Assembly (NCBI GenBank): GCA_025765615.1
Contig: JAIVFJ010000073.1
Coordinates: 217,667-281,666, forward strand
DNA from: Zopfochytrium polystomum
Lineage: Eukaryota; Chytridiomycota; Chytridiomycetes; Chytridiales; Chytridiaceae
Direction of reading: 5' to 3'
DNA length: 64,000 bases
Positions within the stretch are counted from its first letter, which is position 1. Every line of letters starts with the position of its first letter. The notes below the pieces were generated by a model. The model was not told the origin of the DNA. It saw nothing but the letters and a program-made list of their open reading frames with translations, and searched no databases. A program made the translations under genes and the position numbers. This document shows, piece after piece, positions 11,835 to 23,876 of the stretch.

Positions 11835-13690
11835 TTGACCTTCAGAGTTGACAAGGACTGTCGCTGCCACTTCCTTGGTTCGATGCAGACAGCCTGTCCA
11901 CTCTGCAACACGATCATGTTCATTCAAGAGCAGACCAGCGGATCATCGAAAAAAAACCCAAAGTTTTCACTCTGCTGCAGTCGTGGTCAAGTCTCCCTGC
12001 TGCTGTTGGCTGGCCCAACTCTCTTCATCAGTGAGCTTCTCCTGGGCAATGACCGCCTGTCCAAAGAGTTCCCGTCCAACGCACGCAACTACAACAGCCT
12101 CATGGCGTTTGCATCTGTTGGTGCAAGCATCACCAGCCATGGCCAAGGTGTTCCAGTCTTCACCATCAGCAGACAGCTTCACCACAGCATCTCCAACTTT
12201 TGCAACGACCCCCAGGATCACCCCAAGTTCTCTCAGTTGTACATTTATGACTCTGCCCAGCACTTCAACGCCAGAATGACAGTCACTGTTGGAGGATTTG
12301 GCTCCTTACGCCCAATGCTGGAAATAGTGGAGATGCTGCAGGCTGAATTGCTGGAGGTACGTTTCTCCCTCTTCTGTTTGTGGTTCTTCAATGGTCTGAT
12401 GTTGACTCACTTTTTTTCTTCTTTGCTCTTTCCCTGCCACAGTTCAACCCATATGCCAGGCTTTATCAGACGGCTGGAGAGTGTCTGCGTTGCAATCCGT
12501 CAGAAAGCTTTTGCATCCAGTTTTGCTCACCCTCTGCTCACACTGGAGTCATTACCAGGACAACCTACAATGCTCCAACTGGCGATGTCATTGCTGCAAT
12601 CCTGCCTTCAGACCTGAAGTGGAGGAAGGCGCTTATCAAAGCGTTGTTGTACGGGGGCAGGATGGCAAATTGGTTCACATTCCTCCAGAACACCCCTGCT
12701 ACCTCCCACTGGCGTACCCTTTGATCTTTCCCTGCAGTGACCAAGGCTGGATGCTTGGCATTGCGAAAATTGCACCACAGACTGGACAGGATCAGGACAG
12801 GACAGGACAGGATCTGGATGGACTGGGTGGTCACGCTCCTGGCAGTGACAACAATGTTGACTCTGATGATGACGTTTCCAGAGGATGCTTAGGGTGCTGC
12901 AGCTGATGATGCAGATCCTGAGGAGGATTTTGATTTGGGGACAGATGGTGATAATGGCTCTGATGGTGATGATGCCAGCAGCAATGGTGGTGAGAGAAGG
13001 GTTAGGAGGCAGACCACTGTTACAATGTCCCAGTACTACCGCTACTGGCTCATGTACAGGGAGGGCTCTCACTTACACCTGTACAGGAAACTCTTTCAGC
13101 AGCTGATTGTGGACCTCTATGTTTGTGTGGAGTCAAACTGACTGAATTTTATCTGCCACAATCAGAAAATGTTGAGGGCTGCAGATTATAATGGACTGCA
13201 CGATGCTGTCAGGTCGGATGTGACAAACCCTCTTCAGGTGGGGAAGCGGGTAGTCCTTCCTTCCAGCTTCCCTGGGTCCCCACGCTTCATGCAGCAGCAG
13301 TACCAGGATGCAATGAGCATTGCACAAAAGTATGGGAAGCCAACTCTCTTCATCACCTTCACCTGCAATCCAACGTGGGCAGAGATCACAAGCAACCTGC
13401 TTCCTGGGCAGAGCGCTCTTGACAGGCCTGACTTGGTGTCATGTGTGTTTAACCTGAAGCTAAAGAGCCTGCATTCAAACGGTATCTGTCCAAAAAGTAC
13501 CAAGCACACATCATGATTTGCGCCACCATGAGGGCCATCAAGTACCTCATGAAATACTTGCACAAGGGCCATGACATGGCAAGGGTGACAGTGGGCTCTG
13601 GAGAGGTGGCTGTCTGCTTGGATGAGATCAATGAGTTCCTTGATGCCCGCTATGTGTCTGCTCAGGAGGCCTGCTAGAGTGTCTTCCAGT
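11835..13690 (+). pseudogene. Helitron N-terminal and Rep domain, broken
   Basis: Rolling-circle replication initiator portion. Recognisable family blocks are CPLCNTIMFIQE, FSLCCSRGQVSL, QLYIYDSAQHFNAR, YNAPTGDVIAAILP, YLPLAYPLIFPC, SQYYRYWLMYREG, LPSSFPGSPRFMQQQYQDAM and TLFITFTCNPTWAEI. A likely intron (GTACGT at 12358, ending CACAG at 12442) sits in the middle, and frames change at about 12630 and 13150. The Rep Tyr region is kept (IKYLMKYLHKGHD near 13540), but the segment that should carry the His-x-His metal site is missing between about 13465 and 13500. Confidence 0.8.
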
Positions 13691-15005
13691 TCCACATACA
13701 AGGCCGGATACCGTCAGTCACAAGATTGGCTGTGCATCTCCCTGACCAGCAGCCAGTATACTTTGATGAGGGTGCTGACCTTGAGGAAGTTGCTGCTCTT
13801 CAGAGGGACTCCAAGCTTCTTGCTTTCTTCAGACTGAACAAGCGTGATGAAGGTGCAATGCAGCAACATTTGGCAGGATGTATGCGGCAAGCCCTTGGGA
13901 CTCTGAGAGATATTTCCTCAGCGTTCTTCTGGCCAACGTCCGAGGCCCTACCTCTTTTGAGCACCTCTGGACTGTGGAAGGAACCACCTTTGGAACATTT
14001 CAGGAAGCCTGCGTGCGAAGTGGGTTGACTGCTGATGATTGTGAGGCAGTTTGGTGCTTGCAGCAGGGCGTTGTTGATGACAAGCTCAAGAGAGTTTATC
14101 AGGCTGTTTGCACTGCTCCTTGCTTTCAATCCTCCAGCAGATCCAAGGGCTCTCTACAATGATTTCAGGAATGAGATGGTCGCTGACCAGCTTTGCACAG
14201 CTCAGCTGGAGCATGGGAATCTGGATCTTGCCCTACAGACCACATGTACTGCACTGTGTTGAGGCTGCTGGACGCATCCCTGCAGAGTTTGTCAACCTCG
14301 CTGTGCAACTTCCCCACCCTACCACAGCTGGAAGAGTTCCAGCCTGAGCCTGTGCTGGCCCTGGAAGGCCGGCTCCAGCTGATTTTTCAAAGGCTAAACT
14401 CGGACTACAACCAGCAGCAGCAGGAGGCTGTTGTGGCAAATGCTGAAAGGAGCTTCAACCAGGAGCAGGCCTTTGCTTACAGGGCAGTGGTGGATGCTGT
14501 TGAGCAATGTGGACAACCTGGAGTGGTGCCTCCCCCAGAAGGTCGAATCTTTTATCTTCAGGGAGTGGGAGGATGTGGCAAGACCTTTCTCTACAATGCC
14601 ATCTTGGCAAAAGTCTGCAGCAGTCAAGGCTGCTTTGGTCAGGGCAGGAATGCCCATGCTGTAGCTTCTCCAGGAATAGCTGCGCTTCTGCTGGCTGGTG
14701 GGACAACTGCCCACTCTCGATTTGCCATCCCCATAGAGCTTGATGCTGACTCTCAGTCTGACATCAAAATGTCCACTGACTGTGCACTGGAGCTGTACTT
14801 AGCTGATCTCATTGCATTGGATGAGATATCCATGCTCAACTCCTTGGCTCTGGATGTCATTGACAGAGTCCTGCAGGATGTTGTCAGGCCCTCGGATCCT
14901 CAGATGGCTGAAACCCCATTTGGAGGAAAAGTAGTGCCTCATGGGGGGGACTTTCACCTGTTGTGTCCAACGCCACAAAGACCATGATCCTGAAGGCTTC
15001 CTGCT
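13690..15005 (+). pseudogene. Helitron Pif1-type helicase, truncated
   Basis: SFEHLWTVEGTTFGTFQEAC and LTADDCEAVW lead into a superfamily 1B helicase: Walker A GVGGCGKTFLYNAI (near 14570), ASPGIAALLL, and Walker B LIALDEISML (near 14815), then FGGKVV and GGDF with a single-base frame slip near 14960. Sequence stops matching the family at about 15005, where an A/T-rich stretch begins, so the later helicase motifs are lost. Confidence 0.85.
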
Positions 15006-15536
15006 TTTTATTTTTTTTTTTATTGTTCCAGCCCCAGAGGGGCTGGCGGGAAAAGAAAGAGCCATCAACGGTGAACCGTAATGGACTACATCCAGGTATC
15101 ACCTCAGCAAACCCACCCCATGCGCTACGGACTTACAGGGTCGTCAGGCATCTCCACCACACATAAAGCCACAATGATCAAAGGAGAAGGGAAAAACACA
15201 GAATCAAGAAAATAGAGAAGTGAGTCTGAAGGAGGTCAGTGTAAGAGTGGGGAGCAGCTGTGAAAAGTCGGAGGGTTGGGATAAGTCAGATTAGGCTACG
15301 GCCCATGTCAAGGTTGAGAAGGGCAACAGTGGCTCAGTGAACGTCAGGGGGCTCAGCAGGAGATGGGTGACAAGTGGCTCTTGCTTGTTGGCGTGAGGGG
15401 AGTTGTATTGTGTGGTGAAGCCAGATAATGTCTGCAACAAGTTTTATGTGGCCAAGGTAGTGCTCAATCCATCTGGAAGAAGCCTTGGTGTGCAAAAGCC
15501 AGATGCCTGGGCAAGTGTCAGTGGAGTGCCGGCAAC
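15006..15536. other. unassigned DNA
   Basis: Starts with a T-rich run at the Helitron breakpoint. No coding or repeat assignment. Confidence 0.4.
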
Positions 15537-15647
15537 TGTTAGATTTTGGGTTTTTGCAGTAAGCAGTGTGCAGGAGCAACACCTCACACTGTGGTGCATG
15601 GGAGCACCAACTGTGATGAGGATTTGGTGCATTTTTTTGTCACCTGG
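15537..15647 (+). repeat. Copia-2 LTR fragment cut by Copia-1
   Basis: TGTTAGATTTTGGG ... CACCTGG matches 35061-35170 almost base for base, then stops exactly where the first Copia-1 LTR begins. The remaining LTR half is not found beyond the Copia-1 cluster. Confidence 0.85.
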
Positions 15648-16827
15648 TGATGAGATCCCACACAGGACTGGAGGGACTTGGTGTGTGTGGGGATGAAGAG
15701 AGAGAGAGAGAGAGAGCAGTGATGATGGAAAAGGGAAAGGAGTGAGAGGATGGAGAGAGGAGAGAGGAGTGAGTGGGCAGAGCTGGAAGAGAGAGCAAAT
15801 GGAGGAAGAGAGATTGGCTTGTTTTGCACTGAATTCTGTCAAAGCAGCAAGGAGGGGGTTTGGATTCCTTGTTTGATCTCTGTGAGAGGTTGCTGCTTTT
15901 ATACTCCTGCAGGTTGGAGCCATCAGAAAACAGAGGGAGCAGTGGGCTGCACAGAGCAGGCCACAGAAATGAGATAAAACAGGCTGAGCACAAACCCCCA
16001 TCCTGGGCTAAGTACCCATTCAGGGCTGAGTACCACCCAGGGCTGGGCATCACTCAGGGCTGAGTACCAGCCAGGGCTAAGTACCAGCCTGGGCTGAGCA
16101 CCACCCAGGGCTGAGTACCAGCCTGGGCTGTGTACCACCCAGGGCTAAGTACCAGCCAGAGCTGAGTACCACCTTGGGCTGAGCACTTTGTCTGGGCTGA
16201 GTACCACCAGGAACCAATTTACAGCTTGTTTGAGAAACAGTTGCTTGTAAATTGGTTTGGTTGTTTCCAAATCAGGAAGCTTGTTTGGGAAACAAGCCGC
16301 TTTTTTCCTTGTTTTTAGAAATCCAATGATTGGTGCAATCTCTGGTGAGCTCAGTTTTTATCTCACTTTTAGAAATGCAGTGATTGGTGCAATCCCTGAT
16401 TCCTAAATGCCTGTTGCATTGCTCAGATTGCACAGCACAGCAGGAAAGCTGGAATTCCAGATCAGGAAGCGGAATTCCGATGCAGAGTGCGGAATTCCGG
16501 TGCAGAGAGCGGAATTCCGGAGCATGGGCCAGTGGTGCACTGCTTCTGCATGCTTGCTGTGCTGTGTTACATGTGCAGAGTGCGTAGTTTGCGCGTTTTT
16601 GTGCATGTTCTAATTGCATTGTTCCTACCGGTAGGATGAACAAAGCTAGAACAACAGCCGCCTTTGCCTATCTCTTTTTATTGAGAACAGATTAGCCCTT
16701 CCGAGCGCCCCATTCAAGTATTGAATCTACTGAGCCCTTCAAACACCCCATCCAATGTGATTGGATGGAGTTCTCAAAGGGATCATCAGTAACGGGCGTA
16801 GTGTACCCCGTGGGTCGAATCTCAACA
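15648..16827 (-). repeat. Copia-1 LTR a
   Basis: 1,180 bases, shorter than LTRs b-d because it has fewer GGAATTCCG repeats. It shares diagnostic variants (CCCACACAGG, GGGAAAGGAG, GCAGAGCTGG) with LTR h at 46566, not with b-e. Confidence 0.9.
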
Positions 16828-17906
16828 CACCCCCGCAATAGAAAGAGAGGGGGCAACTGTTTCTCCTGGAGTACATGGCTGTCCAACAATGCCAGCCAAG
16901 CAGTGGGACTCGAACCCACCCACGTACCCCCCTACACTTGTGAAAACCTGCATGACCCCACAAGTGTAGCTGGAGAAGCCAGAGAGAGCCTTTAGACCAA
17001 GCTTTGTGCTGATTTGAGCGTGGGCACCACGCTTACACCTTGGAGGTCGGCGAGACTGCAAATTCCCATCAGTGATGCAAGCTTTGCATGTTGAGCTGCA
17101 GGAAGAGCTTTGGTGAGAAGGTCGGCAATCATCATGTCCGTTGGGCAAGAATGAGTTGAACCTCCTTTTTCTCCAAGTGGTCCCGTATGAAATGCAACCT
17201 CACGTCAAAGTGTTTGACCCGACCATGGTGTATTGGATTCATAGCAATAGCTATGGTTGAACGATTGTCTTCATAAACAGTAGTGGGCTTATTTAAATCC
17301 ATACCCAGCTCCTGGAAGAGCATTCGTAGCCAGATTGCCTCTTTGATGGCCTCAGTAAGGGAGAAGTATTCCGCCTCAGTTGAGGACAAAGCGACAACTG
17401 ATTGTTTCTTGCTGTACCATGTAATAGCACCCCCGCAAAGCATGAACACATGCCCTGACCTCGACTTGCGTCCATCCTCTTCAGCATAGCTGGCATCAGC
17501 GTAGCCATGTGGTTCATCCCACTCTGGGTAAGAAATACCCGCAGCTTTCTCTACCTCTGGGAGCGTTGCATTGGTGATGCATGTCATCTGGGAGTCTCCC
17601 TTCTGGTAGAAAAGTCCATGATCCCAGGTAGCGCGGACATATCGCAGCAATCTGTCAAGCGCAAGGGAATCTGAATGGGTTGGAGCAGACTGGTATTGTG
17701 CAAGTGTATTCACAGCATACGCAATGTCAGGGCGCGTCAAGTTTGCAAGGTAAGCAAGTTGCATGAGTGTGCTTCGGAAGTATTCTGACTCTTTTTGTGG
17801 AAGTTTTCCAGAGTCCACATCGTGTATCCATGTCGTGGACATGGGAGTTGCTTTGATTTTGACAGGTAAGCCTTCATCGTCACACCAGTAGTTTGCTTCC
17901 TCCAAG
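16828..17906 (-). pseudogene. Copia-1 pol fragment 1 (end of RT plus RNase H)
   Basis: 1,079 bases. It starts with the polypurine tract next to the LTR and holds RT/RNase H from LEEANYWCDDEGLP (downstream of the YVDD site) through DASYAEEDGRKSRSG and SSTEAEYFSLTEA. It ends abruptly at CCTCCAAG against LTR b. All three fragments share a one-base deletion (GGGCAAGAATG against GGGCAATGAATG in the full element) that shifts the RNase H tail. Confidence 0.9.
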
Positions 17907-19150
17907 TGATGAAAATCCCACCCAGGACTGGAGGGACTTGGTGTGTGTGGGGATGAAGAGAGAGAGAGAGAGAGAGAGAGCAGTGATGATGGAAAAGGGA
18001 GAGGAGTGAGAGGATGGAGAGAGGAGAGAGGAGTGAGTGGGCAGAGATGGAAGAGAGAGCAAATGGAGGAAGAGAGATTGGCTTGTTTTGCACTGGATTC
18101 TGTTAAAGCAGCAAGGAGGGGGTTGGATTCCTTGTTTGATCTCTGTGAGAGGTTGCTGCTTTTATACTCCTGCAGGTTGGAGCCATCAGAAAACAGAGGG
18201 AGCAGTGGGCTGCACAGAGCAGGCCACAGAAATGAGATAAAACAGGCTGAGCACCAACCCCCAGCCTGGGCTAAGTACCCATTCAGGGCTGAGTACCACC
18301 CAGGGCTGGGCATCACTCAGGGCTGAGTACCAGCCAGGGCTAAGTACCAGCCTGGGCTGAGCACCACCCAGGGCTGAGTACCAGCCTGGGCTGTGTACCA
18401 CCCAGGGCTAAGTACCAGCCAGAGCTGAGTACCACCTTGGGCTGAGCACTTTGTCTGGGCTGAGTACCACCAGGAACCAATTTACAGCTTGTTTGAGAAA
18501 CAGTTGCTTGTAAATTGGTTTGGTTGTTTCCAAATCAGGAAGCTTGTTTGGGAAACAAGCCGCTTTTTTCCTTGTTTTTAGAAATCCAATGATTGGTGCA
18601 ATCTCTGGTGAGCTCAGTTTTTATCTCATTTTTAGAAATGCAGTGATTGGTGCAATCCCTGATTCCTAAATGCCTGTTGCATTGCTCAGATTGCACAGCA
18701 CAGCAGGAAAGCTGGAATTCCAGATCAGGAAGCGGAATTCCGGTGCAGAGAGAGGAATTCCAGATCAGGAAGCGGAATTCCGATGCAGAGTGCGGAATTC
18801 CGATGCAGAGAGCGGAATTCCGATGCAGAGAGCGGAATTCCGGAGCATTGGGCAGTGGTACACTGCTTCTGCATGCTTGCTGTGCTGTGTTACATGTGCA
18901 GAGTGCGTAGTTTGAGCGTTTTTGTGCATGTTCTAATTGCATTGTTCCTACCGGTAGGATGAACAAAGCTAGAACAACAGCCGCCTTTGCCTATCTCTTT
19001 TTATTGAGAACAGATTAGCCCTTCCGAGCGCCCCATTCAAGTATTGAATCTACTGAGCCCTTCAAACACCCCATCCAATGTGATTGGATGGAGTTCTCAA
19101 AGGGATCATCAGTAACGGGCGTAGTGTACCCCGTGGGTCGAATCTCAACA
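17907..19150 (-). repeat. Copia-1 LTR b
   Basis: 1,244 bases, with an extra A at its outer end (TGATGAAAATCCC). It is effectively identical to c and d. It contains the CT-rich tract, a GGGCTGAGTACC minisatellite, GGAATTCCG repeats and the TACCGGTA palindrome. Confidence 0.9.
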
Positions 19151-20229
19151 CACCCCCGCAATAGAAAGAGAGGGGGCAACTGTTTCTCCTGGAGTACATG
19201 GCTGTCCAACAATGCCAGCCAAGCAGTGGGACTCGAACCCACCCACGTACCCCCCTACACTTGTGAAAACCTGCATGACCCCACAAGTGTAGCTGGAGAA
19301 GCCAGAGAGAGCCTTTAGACCAAGCTTTGTGCTGATTTGAGCGTGGGCACCACGCTTACACCTTGGAGGTCGGCGAGACTGCAAATTCCCATCAGTGATG
19401 CAAGCTTTGCATGTTGAGCTGCGGGAAGAGCTTTGGTGAGAAGGTCGGCAATCATCATGTCCGTTGGGCAAGAATGAGTTGAACCTCCTTTTTCTCCAAG
19501 TGGTCCCGTATGAAATGCAACCTCACGTCAAAGTGTTTGACCCGACCATGGTGTATTGGATTCATAGCAATAGCTATGGTTGAACGATTGTCTTCATAAA
19601 CAGTAGTGGGCTTATTTAAATCCATACCCAGCTCCTGGAAGAGCATTCGTAGCCAGATTGCCTCTTTGATGGCCTCAGTAAGGGAGAAGTATTCCGCCTC
19701 AGTTGAGGACAAAGCGACAACTGATTGTTTCTTGCTGTACCATGTAATAGCACCCCCGCAAAGCATGAACACATGCCCTGACCTCGACTTGCGTCCATCC
19801 TCTTCAGCATAGCTGGCATCAGCGTAGCCATGTGGTTCATCCCACTCTGGGTAAGAAATACCCGCAGCTTTCTCTACCTCTGGGAGCGTTGCATTGGTGA
19901 TGCATGTCATCTGGGAGTCTCCCTTCTGGTAGAAAAGTCCATGATCCCAGGTAGCGCGGACATATCGCAGCAATCTGTCAAGCGCAAGGGAATCTGAATG
20001 GGTTGGAGCAGACTGGTATTGTGCAAGTGTATTCACAGCATACGCAATGTCAGGGCGCGTCAAGTTTGCAAGGTAAGCAAGTTGCATGAGTGTGCTTCGG
20101 AAGTATTCTGACTCTTTTTGTGGAAGTTTTCCAGAGTCCACATCGTGTATCCATGTCGTGGACATGGGAGTTGCTTTGATTTTGACAGGTAAGCCTTCAT
20201 CGTCACACCAGTAGTTTGCTTCCTCCAAG
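19151..20229 (-). pseudogene. Copia-1 pol fragment 2
   Basis: Same content and breakpoints as fragment 1. It differs from fragment 1 at, for example, CTGCGGGAAG against CTGCAGGAAG, and appears identical to fragment 3. With the adjoining LTR it forms a 394-codon open frame (19455-20639). Confidence 0.9.
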
Positions 20230-21473
20230 TGATGAAAATCCCACCCAGGACTGGAGGGACTTGGTGTGTGTGGGGATGAAGAGAGAGAGAGAGAGAGAGA
20301 GAGCAGTGATGATGGAAAAGGGAGAGGAGTGAGAGGATGGAGAGAGGAGAGAGGAGTGAGTGGGCAGAGATGGAAGAGAGAGCAAATGGAGGAAGAGAGA
20401 TTGGCTTGTTTTGCACTGGATTCTGTTAAAGCAGCAAGGAGGGGGTTGGATTCCTTGTTTGATCTCTGTGAGAGGTTGCTGCTTTTATACTCCTGCAGGT
20501 TGGAGCCATCAGAAAACAGAGGGAGCAGTGGGCTGCACAGAGCAGGCCACAGAAATGAGATAAAACAGGCTGAGCACCAACCCCCAGCCTGGGCTAAGTA
20601 CCCATTCAGGGCTGAGTACCACCCAGGGCTGGGCATCACTCAGGGCTGAGTACCAGCCAGGGCTAAGTACCAGCCTGGGCTGAGCACCACCCAGGGCTGA
20701 GTACCAGCCTGGGCTGTGTACCACCCAGGGCTAAGTACCAGCCAGAGCTGAGTACCACCTTGGGCTGAGCACTTTGTCTGGGCTGAGTACCACCAGGAAC
20801 CAATTTACAGCTTGTTTGAGAAACAGTTGCTTGTAAATTGGTTTGGTTGTTTCCAAATCAGGAAGCTTGTTTGGGAAACAAGCCGCTTTTTTCCTTGTTT
20901 TTAGAAATCCAATGATTGGTGCAATCTCTGGTGAGCTCAGTTTTTATCTCATTTTTAGAAATGCAGTGATTGGTGCAATCCCTGATTCCTAAATGCCTGT
21001 TGCATTGCTCAGATTGCACAGCACAGCAGGAAAGCTGGAATTCCAGATCAGGAAGCGGAATTCCGGTGCAGAGAGAGGAATTCCAGATCAGGAAGCGGAA
21101 TTCCGATGCAGAGTGCGGAATTCCGATGCAGAGAGCGGAATTCCGATGCAGAGAGCGGAATTCCGGAGCATTGGGCAGTGGTACACTGCTTCTGCATGCT
21201 TGCTGTGCTGTGTTACATGTGCAGAGTGCGTAGTTTGAGCGTTTTTGTGCATGTTCTAATTGCATTGTTCCTACCGGTAGGATGAACAAAGCTAGAACAA
21301 CAGCCGCCTTTGCCTATCTCTTTTTATTGAGAACAGATTAGCCCTTCCGAGCGCCCCATTCAAGTATTGAATCTACTGAGCCCTTCAAACACCCCATCCA
21401 ATGTGATTGGATGGAGTTCTCAAAGGGATCATCAGTAACGGGCGTAGTGTACCCCGTGGGTCGAATCTCAACA
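20230..21473 (-). repeat. Copia-1 LTR c
   Basis: Second exact-period copy of LTR b, offset by 2,323 bases. Confidence 0.9.
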
Positions 21474-22552
21474 CACCCCCGCAATAGAAAGAGAGGGGGC
21501 AACTGTTTCTCCTGGAGTACATGGCTGTCCAACAATGCCAGCCAAGCAGTGGGACTCGAACCCACCCACGTACCCCCCTACACTTGTGAAAACCTGCATG
21601 ACCCCACAAGTGTAGCTGGAGAAGCCAGAGAGAGCCTTTAGACCAAGCTTTGTGCTGATTTGAGCGTGGGCACCACGCTTACACCTTGGAGGTCGGCGAG
21701 ACTGCAAATTCCCATCAGTGATGCAAGCTTTGCATGTTGAGCTGCGGGAAGAGCTTTGGTGAGAAGGTCGGCAATCATCATGTCCGTTGGGCAAGAATGA
21801 GTTGAACCTCCTTTTTCTCCAAGTGGTCCCGTATGAAATGCAACCTCACGTCAAAGTGTTTGACCCGACCATGGTGTATTGGATTCATAGCAATAGCTAT
21901 GGTTGAACGATTGTCTTCATAAACAGTAGTGGGCTTATTTAAATCCATACCCAGCTCCTGGAAGAGCATTCGTAGCCAGATTGCCTCTTTGATGGCCTCA
22001 GTAAGGGAGAAGTATTCCGCCTCAGTTGAGGACAAAGCGACAACTGATTGTTTCTTGCTGTACCATGTAATAGCACCCCCGCAAAGCATGAACACATGCC
22101 CTGACCTCGACTTGCGTCCATCCTCTTCAGCATAGCTGGCATCAGCGTAGCCATGTGGTTCATCCCACTCTGGGTAAGAAATACCCGCAGCTTTCTCTAC
22201 CTCTGGGAGCGTTGCATTGGTGATGCATGTCATCTGGGAGTCTCCCTTCTGGTAGAAAAGTCCATGATCCCAGGTAGCGCGGACATATCGCAGCAATCTG
22301 TCAAGCGCAAGGGAATCTGAATGGGTTGGAGCAGACTGGTATTGTGCAAGTGTATTCACAGCATACGCAATGTCAGGGCGCGTCAAGTTTGCAAGGTAAG
22401 CAAGTTGCATGAGTGTGCTTCGGAAGTATTCTGACTCTTTTTGTGGAAGTTTTCCAGAGTCCACATCGTGTATCCATGTCGTGGACATGGGAGTTGCTTT
22501 GATTTTGACAGGTAAGCCTTCATCGTCACACCAGTAGTTTGCTTCCTCCAAG
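21474..22552 (-). pseudogene. Copia-1 pol fragment 3
   Basis: Third tandem copy, with the same truncation at CCTCCAAG and the same one-base deletion. Confidence 0.9.
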
Positions 22553-23796
22553 TGATGAAAATCCCACCCAGGACTGGAGGGACTTGGTGTGTGTGGGGAT
22601 GAAGAGAGAGAGAGAGAGAGAGAGAGCAGTGATGATGGAAAAGGGAGAGGAGTGAGAGGATGGAGAGAGGAGAGAGGAGTGAGTGGGCAGAGATGGAAGA
22701 GAGAGCAAATGGAGGAAGAGAGATTGGCTTGTTTTGCACTGGATTCTGTTAAAGCAGCAAGGAGGGGGTTGGATTCCTTGTTTGATCTCTGTGAGAGGTT
22801 GCTGCTTTTATACTCCTGCAGGTTGGAGCCATCAGAAAACAGAGGGAGCAGTGGGCTGCACAGAGCAGGCCACAGAAATGAGATAAAACAGGCTGAGCAC
22901 CAACCCCCAGCCTGGGCTAAGTACCCATTCAGGGCTGAGTACCACCCAGGGCTGGGCATCACTCAGGGCTGAGTACCAGCCAGGGCTAAGTACCAGCCTG
23001 GGCTGAGCACCACCCAGGGCTGAGTACCAGCCTGGGCTGTGTACCACCCAGGGCTAAGTACCAGCCAGAGCTGAGTACCACCTTGGGCTGAGCACTTTGT
23101 CTGGGCTGAGTACCACCAGGAACCAATTTACAGCTTGTTTGAGAAACAGTTGCTTGTAAATTGGTTTGGTTGTTTCCAAATCAGGAAGCTTGTTTGGGAA
23201 ACAAGCCGCTTTTTTCCTTGTTTTTAGAAATCCAATGATTGGTGCAATCTCTGGTGAGCTCAGTTTTTATCTCATTTTTAGAAATGCAGTGATTGGTGCA
23301 ATCCCTGATTCCTAAATGCCTGTTGCATTGCTCAGATTGCACAGCACAGCAGGAAAGCTGGAATTCCAGATCAGGAAGCGGAATTCCGGTGCAGAGAGAG
23401 GAATTCCAGATCAGGAAGCGGAATTCCGATGCAGAGTGCGGAATTCCGATGCAGAGAGCGGAATTCCGATGCAGAGAGCGGAATTCCGGAGCATTGGGCA
23501 GTGGTACACTGCTTCTGCATGCTTGCTGTGCTGTGTTACATGTGCAGAGTGCGTAGTTTGAGCGTTTTTGTGCATGTTCTAATTGCATTGTTCCTACCGG
23601 TAGGATGAACAAAGCTAGAACAACAGCCGCCTTTGCCTATCTCTTTTTATTGAGAACAGATTAGCCCTTCCGAGCGCCCCATTCAAGTATTGAATCTACT
23701 GAGCCCTTCAAACACCCCATCCAATGTGATTGGATGGAGTTCTCAAAGGGATCATCAGTAACGGGCGTAGTGTACCCCGTGGGTCGAATCTCAACA
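22553..23796 (-). repeat. Copia-1 LTR d, 3' LTR of the full element
   Basis: Identical in form to b and c. On the minus strand it follows a purine tract (GCGGGGGTG) and begins TGTTGAGATTCG, so it serves as 3' LTR of the 23797-29436 internal region while also closing the tandem array. Confidence 0.9.
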
Positions 23797-23876
23797 CACC
23801 CCCGCAATAGAAAGAGAGGGGGCAACTGTTTCTCCTGGAGTACATGGCTGTCCAACAATGCCAGCCAAGCAGTGGG

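Larger units (their letters stand above)
11110..15005 (+). mobile_element. decayed Helitron
   Basis: Contains, in the right order, a zinc-knuckle array, a Helitron-type N-terminal domain, remains of the Rep domain and a Pif1-type helicase. It is cut at the 5' side by the chromovirus LTR and ends abruptly inside the helicase at about 15005. The Helitron 3' end (hairpin plus CTRR) is not seen. Several frameshifts and stops make it non-autonomous. Confidence 0.85.

Noticed and set aside
16272..16643. Recurring 120-143-codon frame inside every Copia-1 LTR
   Set aside because: It covers the GGAATTCCG minisatellite and changes length with repeat number; no domain, and both strands are open there.
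16885..16970. Functional tRNA gene on the minus strand beside the Copia-1 pol end
   Set aside because: T-arm is perfect but no acceptor, D-arm or anticodon arm can be formed convincingly; kept only as a tRNA-like motif.
18700..18850. Regularly spaced repeats resembling a CRISPR array
   Set aside because: Units of about 18 bases without spacers, inside an LTR of a eukaryotic retroelement.
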